64,000 nt of DNA from CAWBUW01 sp963792075. GTDB lineage: Bacteria > Chloroflexota > Anaerolineae > Anaerolineales > UBA4823. Below, in pieces: positions 58,158 to 64,000 of this stretch (its first letter is position 1; every line of letters begins with the position of its first letter). The stretch covers positions 868,001 to 932,000 of the forward strand of contig CAWBUW010000012.1 in NCBI GenBank assembly GCA_963792075.1, in the 5' to 3' direction. The notes beneath the pieces are model-generated. The model saw nothing but the letters and a program-made list of their open reading frames with translations, did not search any database and was not told the origin of the DNA. The position numbers were made by a program, and so were the translations under genes.

Positions 58158-59690
58158 ATGAAAGCTTTGCGACAGGTTACCTCGTTCCAGGTTTCGGATG
58201 TTGTCGTTGTTTGTGCAGCACTGTTTGTCGCGGGATACGCTGTCTGGGTAGCCTCTCCAGTGTATTCGGATCTGATGGATCAGTGGGTGTCCAGCTTTGG
58301 TTTGATCCTCATCCACTTGCTGGCGGGGGTGTTTGGCATTATCCTGCTGCTCCAGCCTTTCCTGGATCACCGTTTGCGCAGAGGCTGGTTTTTCCTCACC
58401 CTGGCTGCGTTTTCAAACGTTATCGCCGAGGTTATTTGGCTCTACCTGGAGAGCATCCAGCAGGTAGAGCCTTTTCCTTCTATTGCGGATTTATTCTACC
58501 TGTTGTATTATCCGCTGACCCTGATGGGCGTGCTGCTGCTGCCCTTCGCGCCTATGAGGCGGCGCGATCAAACCCTGCTGTGGCTGGACCTGGGGATCAT
58601 CGTGCTCGCCGGCGGGATGCTTTTCGGGTATTTCTTGATTGGGCCGATAAGCGACCTGAAAGTGACTGCATCTTCCCTGGAACGGATCGTCGCCCTCAGC
58701 TACCCGGTGGGAGACCTGATGCTGTTTGTCGGCCTGGCCAGCTTGTTCCAGCGCGATTTGAACCGGATTGGCCGTGGCGTTCTGTTTCTATTGATGGGCA
58801 GCATGGTCACGCTGACTTTTGCGGATGTATCTTTCGCATATCTGGAATTACACGAAAACCACAGCACCCCTCCTGTATTAAATGTGCTCTGGTTAGGAGC
58901 GGCAATGCTCTTGTTGGGAGCCACAGCCCAACAGCTTGCAGCAGCCAAATGGTCGCCCAAAATAAATACGACGGCCCCGCCCCGCCCCATGAATCTCGTG
59001 CGTCTGTTGCTGCCTTACGTAGCTGCAGGGATAGGCCCCGTGTTGCTGCTGGTGGCGTTAAATCAAAATGTTGGCCTGCAAAAAAGTATCCGGGGTTTGC
59101 TCTTTGGTACAGTGGCAGCGGTGACCCTGGTTCTGCTGCGCCAGTACCTGGTGCTGATCGAAAATGTACAACTCTTTCAACAGATGCAGAAGCTGGCGAT
59201 GGTCGACAGCCTGACGGGGGTTTACAACCGCCATTCATTCAACGAGCGTTTCCAGGAAGAAGTGGCGCGGGTGTACCAAAATAACCGGCCTCTGAGCCTT
59301 TTGTTGATGGATGTGGATGACTTTAAGAAAATCAATGATACGTATGGTCATTTACAGGGCGACCTTGTACTCCAGACCATCGCGCAGGCGCTTTCCCGTA
59401 ATTTACGGAAGATGGATGTGCTGGCCCGTTTCGGTGGGGATGAGTTCGTTGTTTTACTGCCCAACTTAAAACTGAGCGAGGCTGAGCAAGTTGCAGCCAG
59501 GTTGGAACAGGCCGTTTCTACCCAAGGAATTGCCGGACACCCCTTCCGGATCAGCATGGGGCTGGTGGAATATAAGAAGGGGCAGTCCAGCCAGGCGATG
59601 CTGGAAAAAGCGGACCAGGCCTTGTACTCCCAAAAAGCAATCAAGAAAGGCCAACAGGCTTACCCCAAAGCCGGCCAGCCTGATTTATAA
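58158..59690 (+). CDS. Membrane diguanylate cyclase (7-9 TM + GGDEF)
   Basis: 510 aa. Nine hydrophobic helices (about 10-320), no periplasmic domain, then a linker with LIENVQLFQQMQKLAMVD and a GGDEF domain (about 345-500) with LARFGGDEFVVLLP intact and LTGVYNRHSF. It makes cyclic di-GMP in response to an unknown membrane signal. The AAGGGG ribosome site is 6 bp before ATG. Opposite to the zinc-ribbon run. Confidence 0.92.
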   Translation: MKALRQVTSFQVSDVVVVCAALFVAGYAVWVASPVYSDLMDQWVSSFGLILIHLLAGVFGIILLLQPFLDHRLRRGWFFLTLAAFSNVIAEVIWLYLESIQQVEPFPSIADLFYLLYYPLTLMGVLLLPFAPMRRRDQTLLWLDLGIIVLAGGMLFGYFLIGPISDLKVTASSLERIVALSYPVGDLMLFVGLASLFQRDLNRIGRGVLFLLMGSMVTLTFADVSFAYLELHENHSTPPVLNVLWLGAAMLLLGATAQQLAAAKWSPKINTTAPPRPMNLVRLLLPYVAAGIGPVLLLVALNQNVGLQKSIRGLLFGTVAAVTLVLLRQYLVLIENVQLFQQMQKLAMVDSLTGVYNRHSFNERFQEEVARVYQNNRPLSLLLMDVDDFKKINDTYGHLQGDLVLQTIAQALSRNLRKMDVLARFGGDEFVVLLPNLKLSEAEQVAARLEQAVSTQGIAGHPFRISMGLVEYKKGQSSQAMLEKADQALYSQKAIKKGQQAYPKAGQPDL

Positions 59691-59720
59691 TTGTGGCAGC
59701 AAGGAGAACTGACCCGAAAT

Positions 59721-60272
59721 ATGAATCCCCCCCGCCAAACTTACACCGTGGAAATTGCCGGCCTGCAGCGCCAATTACCCCTCTTTGAGGTCGCACCCGG
59801 CTTAAAAATAGCTGTTCTAAACCTGCTCGGCGATACAGAATTCGTCCAGGCTTGTGCGCACGCCCTGGCAGAGCAGTTAGCTGGCTTGCAGTATGATGTG
59901 CTGGTGACGGCAGAGGCCAAAAGCATCCCACTGGCGCACGCAATGTCTGTTGAAACGCATAAACCTTACGTGGTGCTGCGGAAGGCATACAAACCGTATA
60001 TGGGCGTAGCTTTGATGGAAGAGACACTCTCGATCACCACCGGGCATCCCCAGGTGCTGTACCTGGATGAGAAAGACCATGCTTTGTTGGCCGGGAAGTG
60101 CGTGGTCTTGCTGGATGACGTGGTGAGCACTGGCTCGACGCTCAAAGGCATGGTGCAGATCATGGAAAAAGCTGGCTCAAAGGTTGTAGCGAATGCGGCT
60201 GTGTTTACCGAAGGCCCCGGCGATTGGTCGCATGTGATCGCGCTGGGCAATCTGCCATTGTTTCACGATTAG
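59721..60272 (+). CDS. Type I phosphoribosyltransferase (adenine/purine PRTase-like)
   Basis: 183 aa. The PRPP loop is VVLLDDVVSTGSTLKGM. DVLVTAEAKSIPLAHAM and KPYVVLRKAYKPYMG are close to Apt/Xpt family segments. It likely salvages a purine base with PRPP. Starts at ATG 59721; AAGGAG lies 14 bases upstream, more than ideal. It follows the GGDEF gene at 30 bp. Confidence 0.82.
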   Translation: MNPPRQTYTVEIAGLQRQLPLFEVAPGLKIAVLNLLGDTEFVQACAHALAEQLAGLQYDVLVTAEAKSIPLAHAMSVETHKPYVVLRKAYKPYMGVALMEETLSITTGHPQVLYLDEKDHALLAGKCVVLLDDVVSTGSTLKGMVQIMEKAGSKVVANAAVFTEGPGDWSHVIALGNLPLFHD

Positions 60273-60282
60273 ACTGAGCCGT

Positions 60283-61482
60283 TCAAGCAGCCGGAGGCCG
60301 GGCATCGGCCAGGATAGCGATCGGCTTGCCGCGCAGGTGAGTCAGGAAGAGCACAGCCTGGTTTTCGCCCTCCAACCGCAGGTCATGGATTAATTTTTCG
60401 GGCTCCAGGGGGGATCCCCGTTTTTTGACTACCAGATGACCAATACCGCGCTGGCGCAGGAACTGGCGCAGGCGCTTGAGCTGGAAGGGCATCCAGTCGG
60501 TCACCCGCCAGGCACGCGCGAAGGGGGTGGCCTGCAGATGTTCCGCAGTCAGGTAGGCGATATCTGGATCCAGTTGAGCGGCCTGGATTTGCATCCCCAG
60601 GGCAGCCACCAGGCCCGCACGCAGCACGGCCGGATCCGGCTCGTACAGGTATGTGCCGGGATCCGTGAGGGGTAAGGCTGCCAGGGGGAACTCGGCGGCG
60701 TTGGCGTGCAGCGTATGGGGGCCGGGCAGCAGAGTCGCCCGCTGGCCGGTGGTCTGGAGCGGGCCAAACCAGAGCACCGCTTCCTTCAGCTCTCCGCGCA
60801 GCGAAATAAATTCGATTTCGGCGGGATAATCCCTGAGCTCCTGGCGATCAACCCCTGGCGAAAGCTTTACGCCCAACGCCGGGAAATGCTCCAGCCAGCC
60901 TGAGATAACATCCAAAGGGGGTTGGTATGCTTTGACCGAGTAAATCCGCCGCCCCGCGGCGCGCCGGGCGGGGTCGAAGAATAATGCCATGTCGCCGGCT
61001 GAGAAAGGCAGGCTGGCGCGCAGGTCTGCCTGAAGCCACTGCGCCCGCCCGGCCAATCCCAGCGCGGTCAGGTTGGCCTGTGCGAGATGGATGCGTTCAG
61101 CGTCCCGATCCAGCCCCAATACGGAACTCACTCCCGCCAACGCCAGCGCATCTCCGCCGGCCGAGCAGCCCAGGTCAGCGACGAGTGGGTAATCCTGGTA
61201 ACGGGCAGCACGATACGTGGAGACGGCGTACGAGGAGGCTTGCTCGAGTGCCTCACGCGTCCAGTAGGTTACCTGGGCGATGGGCTCCGGGAATTTAGCC
61301 ACGGCTTCACGCTGTAAGATCACCAACTCAATGGCCAGGCGGGCCAGCTCTGCCGGGTAACGCCGGCTGAGGGCCTGGAAATGGGCCAGGAAATCCACCT
61401 CACGCGGCTGCATCTCCCGAGCTGCGTGTAAGACTGCTTGCCCGGCAGGGGAAAGCAAATCGCGGAGCGTGGAGATTTCCAT
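60283..61482 (-). CDS. THUMP-like class I methyltransferase
   Basis: 399 aa. N-terminal helical part, then SAM motif VADLGCSAGGDALALAGV (about 113-130) followed by VLGLDRDAERIHLAQANL, and FFDPARRA (motif IV-like DPAR). A C-terminal THUMP-like domain with RQRGIGHLVVKKRG (about 335-350). Known members modify tRNA or rRNA, but substrate unclear. GCGAGGA precedes ATG 61482. Confidence 0.82.
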   Translation of the reverse strand: MEISTLRDLLSPAGQAVLHAAREMQPREVDFLAHFQALSRRYPAELARLAIELVILQREAVAKFPEPIAQVTYWTREALEQASSYAVSTYRAARYQDYPLVADLGCSAGGDALALAGVSSVLGLDRDAERIHLAQANLTALGLAGRAQWLQADLRASLPFSAGDMALFFDPARRAAGRRIYSVKAYQPPLDVISGWLEHFPALGVKLSPGVDRQELRDYPAEIEFISLRGELKEAVLWFGPLQTTGQRATLLPGPHTLHANAAEFPLAALPLTDPGTYLYEPDPAVLRAGLVAALGMQIQAAQLDPDIAYLTAEHLQATPFARAWRVTDWMPFQLKRLRQFLRQRGIGHLVVKKRGSPLEPEKLIHDLRLEGENQAVLFLTHLRGKPIAILADARPPAA

Positions 61483-61546
61483 ATCCTCGCGGTGGTAACG
61501 CCAGCTCCTCAGCCGATCGTCAAAACGATGGGGCCGCTGGATGCCT

Positions 61547-62863
61547 TCATTCCTTGCCTCCCTGCATCAGACGGGCGGCGCGCCGCCCGATCTCAACGGC
61601 GAAATTGGTGCCGCGGTCCCAGGGATAGACCTGGCTCATGCTGGCAAAATAAAGGCCCGGGATCGGGGTCTGGATGGTGGGGATGTTGCGTGAATGGTTC
61701 AGCAGCGGCACCGGTTGGGCGTATTTTGTGCGGAAGAGCCAGGTCTTGCGGATCCAGTCACGCTGGAAAGCTGGATTGAAACGCGGCAAGATAGGCAGGA
61801 AGCGCTCGAGCAATTCTTCCTGGCTCAGGCGGAAATATTCATGGTCGGCATCCAGGTAATCCCCAATGTAAACGATATGATCCCCACCGAAATTTTCGGC
61901 TGAGACAAAATTCGTGTGTTCGACCAGCGCCAGGAAGGGGAAGCCTGCCGATTTCGGGATGTTGTACCAGTAATAGCCCTTTTCGGAAAGTTGGCGCTTA
62001 AGCGCTAACACCATCACTACTGCACCCATACTTTTGAGATCGAGCAAGCCTTGCAAGTAGCTGGCAGGTAAAGCTGGGGCCAGGCGTGCCATCTGGTGGG
62101 GCGATGTGGTGACCAGCACCTGGTCGAACCTCTCTGTTTGCCCAGCATGTTCGACCACCAGCTCACCGGAAGGATGCGCTTCCACGCGGTCCACCGGAGT
62201 GGACAAGCGAATCTCCACGCCCAGGCCGCGCAGATGATCGGCAAGCTGGTCTGAAAAGGCCTGAAAACCGCCCTCGAAAGTGCCCAGGCGGGTAGTGCGC
62301 GCTTTGATACGTGCCCACATCCAGGCCATGTTGACTTGCTGGTAATATTGCTCGCCAAATTTTCCCACCAGCAGCGGCTCCCACATCAATTTGTAAACGC
62401 GTTCGCCCGCCCAACGGCGCATCCATGCCTCTGTGGTGTATTGTTCCAGCGCTTTCCAGTTGCTTGTCAGGCGCAAGTACAGCCCCACCAGGCCAAAACG
62501 GATTTTATCTATTCCCCATCCCAACCCTGGGAATAGCAGTGCTGCGAAGATCGAGTCAAATGGGTAGAACTTGCCCTTGTAGTACATCACCGTGAAAGGT
62601 CGTGGGTAGATGACTTTATCCTGCCAGCCCAGCTCCCGGATCAGGCCGAGCATGTACTTGTCGCTGGCGAACCAGTGGTGGTAAAAGCGCTCTACGGACC
62701 ACTGCCAGTGCGGCTCTTTGAAGCCTGCAGCCAGCCCGCCAACATAATCAGCGCTTTCGAAGATCGTGACTTTATGTCCGGCGCGAACCAGGTCATACGC
62801 AGCAGCCATGCCGCCAATGCCGGCGCCGAGGATGGCGATGGAAGTGTTTGTGGATTGGGTCAT
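61547..62863 (-). CDS. FAD-dependent oxidoreductase, amine oxidase-like (PDS/ProtoOX fold)
   Basis: 438 aa. Dinucleotide motif IAILGAGIGGMAAAYDLV and VTIFESADYVGG. The C-terminus has GLYFASMSQVYPWDRGTNFAVEIG, the FAD-binding end. FYPFDSIFAALLFPGLGW suggests membrane contact. Similar proteins are annotated as protoporphyrinogen oxidase, phytoene desaturase or UDP-galactopyranose mutase-like, so substrate is not clear. It lies 30 bp after the UPF0104-like gene and 64 bp before the methyltransferase gene. Confidence 0.78.
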   Translation of the reverse strand: MTQSTNTSIAILGAGIGGMAAAYDLVRAGHKVTIFESADYVGGLAAGFKEPHWQWSVERFYHHWFASDKYMLGLIRELGWQDKVIYPRPFTVMYYKGKFYPFDSIFAALLFPGLGWGIDKIRFGLVGLYLRLTSNWKALEQYTTEAWMRRWAGERVYKLMWEPLLVGKFGEQYYQQVNMAWMWARIKARTTRLGTFEGGFQAFSDQLADHLRGLGVEIRLSTPVDRVEAHPSGELVVEHAGQTERFDQVLVTTSPHQMARLAPALPASYLQGLLDLKSMGAVVMVLALKRQLSEKGYYWYNIPKSAGFPFLALVEHTNFVSAENFGGDHIVYIGDYLDADHEYFRLSQEELLERFLPILPRFNPAFQRDWIRKTWLFRTKYAQPVPLLNHSRNIPTIQTPIPGLYFASMSQVYPWDRGTNFAVEIGRRAARLMQGGKE

Positions 62864-62893
62864 GTCAGTTTCTTTAGGGGGAAGAATATGGGC

Positions 62894-63946
62894 TTACGCA
62901 GAGCCGGTTTCAGGGTTGATCTCATTTGGTTCTCGCGCCGCCTCCACCTCTTTGCCCCACTGCACGCCTTCGTGGGCCATATAGTATAGCCCCAGGAGCG
63001 TGATGGGCAGCCACAAGGCAAAGTGCAGCACAAAGGTATAGGCAGTGGCAATCTCAGTTGAGATGCCATAAGCATGCAGCACAGCAATACCCGGCGCATC
63101 GAAGGTGCCAATATAGCCCGGTGCAGAAGGAATGGTCGTCGCCAGGTTCACCACGCCGTTCATCAGCATCAGGGCAAAAAAGCTGACCTGAAAACCGAAG
63201 GCTTGCATCACGAACCAGTATTTGACGGTTTCAAGCAGCCAGATCAGCACCGAGGTAAAGAAGACCATCAGGGCTTCAAGCGGCGAGCGCAGCGATTCCA
63301 GTCCGCCCAGGAAACGCAAGCTGATTTCAAGCGTGCGCTGGCGCAGCCGGGCAGGCAAGAAACGATCCACGCTCCAACGCACAATTTTTTCGGTGTGCAG
63401 CGGGAACATTGCTGCCAGTAAGAAAATGGCCAGCGCACCGATAAAAATCACGCTGCCGAGGATGGCGATATTCTGGATCGTCAGCCCGCCGATCTTGACC
63501 TCATCGGTCAGGCGCGCCAGTTCGGGTAAGTTGACAAACACGAAAGCCAGCATGACGACCCCATCGAAGATGCGTTCGACGATGATGGTAGCCAGGGAGG
63601 CCGATACCGGCACGCCTTCCTTGCGTTTCAAGATCACAGCCCGCACTACCTCTCCCGCGCGGGCGGGGTAAATATTGTTCCCGGCGTAGCCGATCGCTAC
63701 GATGGGGAACATGGTACGTGTAGGAATGGCCTTGATCGGGCGCAGCAGGTAGTGCCATCGCCAGGAGCGCACCCAGACTGCAACAAAATACACCATCACA
63801 CCCGGGATGATCCAGAGGTAATTAGCGCTGCGGATATCCTGCCAGAGCAGGGAAAAATCAATTTTGACCAGTACGCGGTACAGGAAAAAAGCACTGATGA
63901 GCATCCCCAGCCAAAATTGCCAGGATAGTTTTGGGCGTCGCTTCAT
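62894..63946 (-). CDS. UPF0104/lysylphosphatidylglycerol synthase TM-like membrane protein
   Basis: 350 aa with 7-8 membrane helices. Segments YAGNNIYPARAGEVVRAVILKR and MNGVVNLATTIPSAPGYIGTFDAPGIAVLHAYGI are the family pattern (LPG_synthase_TM). It is the membrane part only, with no aminoacyl transferase domain. Members flip or modify lipids or export polyisoprenoid glycans. No good ribosome site; ATG 63946 is preferred over ATG 63970. Confidence 0.85.
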   Translation of the reverse strand: MKRRPKLSWQFWLGMLISAFFLYRVLVKIDFSLLWQDIRSANYLWIIPGVMVYFVAVWVRSWRWHYLLRPIKAIPTRTMFPIVAIGYAGNNIYPARAGEVVRAVILKRKEGVPVSASLATIIVERIFDGVVMLAFVFVNLPELARLTDEVKIGGLTIQNIAILGSVIFIGALAIFLLAAMFPLHTEKIVRWSVDRFLPARLRQRTLEISLRFLGGLESLRSPLEALMVFFTSVLIWLLETVKYWFVMQAFGFQVSFFALMLMNGVVNLATTIPSAPGYIGTFDAPGIAVLHAYGISTEIATAYTFVLHFALWLPITLLGLYYMAHEGVQWGKEVEAAREPNEINPETGSA

Positions 63947-64000
63947 GGTTGGGATTGTACCACAGAGCATTTATCGAGGTCACCGGCTGAGATGGCTGGT

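Overview
The window looks like chromosome of a Chloroflexota bacterium, probably Anaerolineae. This is inferred from GC-rich Gram-positive-like lipoproteins with proline/alanine/threonine spacers, GH38 enzymes beside a CUT1 sugar ABC operon, a compact glutamate-to-tetrapyrrole operon, geranylgeranyl-reductase-like flavoproteins with a ferredoxin, and many small non-coding repeats. No marker gene here fixes the taxon.

Layout. 1-1.8 kb: a PadR repressor with a very clear self-operator, its HAAS-domain partner (cut by the window edge), an AAA/DUF4143-type ATPase pseudogene split by a small mobile element, and tRNA-Ser(GCT). 2-10 kb: S9 peptidase, VOC protein, a second ATPase remnant, two geranylgeranyl-reductase-like flavoproteins with a small ferredoxin, an MBL-fold hydrolase, and a gene broken by one amber codon. 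10.4-20.6 kb: lipoprotein, flippase with an unusual ectodomain, GH38 alpha-mannosidase carrying a repeat inside its frame, a pair encoding a helical protein and a putative HExxH protease, and an SDR. 20.8-29.7 kb: carbohydrate locus (two permeases, binding protein, GntR/LacI-type regulator) divergent from a HAD phosphatase and a second, atypical GH38.

29.8-39.0 kb: heme operon in pathway order, hemA-hemC-hemD-hemB-radical SAM/SPASM-hemE-hemY-hemL, tightly spaced and co-directional. 39-49 kb: GNAT, RarD, YqeK-like HD protein, DUF2721, ArfB; then minus-strand membrane proteins including a Vps62-like one; purB and purA. 49-58 kb: one long minus-strand run, three zinc-ribbon proteins -> PLD lipoprotein -> HerA/DUF87-like ATPase -> REC-GAF-PAS-GGDEF-EAL protein -> purA, most junctions overlapping or very short. 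This is the best candidate for an uncharacterised multi-gene system. 58-64 kb: membrane GGDEF protein, phosphoribosyltransferase, THUMP-like methyltransferase, FAD oxidoreductase and a UPF0104-type membrane protein.

The most striking non-genic feature is a population of small palindromic elements: perfect or near-perfect 18-24 bp stems with 0-7 nt loops, some with terminal inverted repeats and 8-10 bp target duplications. They belong to several families, and stem bases differ between copies in paired fashion. One copy splits an ATPase gene, one sits in frame inside a GH38 gene, one is nested in another element, and one lies directly upstream of the purB ribosome site. No transposase is present in the window, so they are best viewed as MITE-like elements moved in trans, plus hairpins whose flanks are no longer recognisable.
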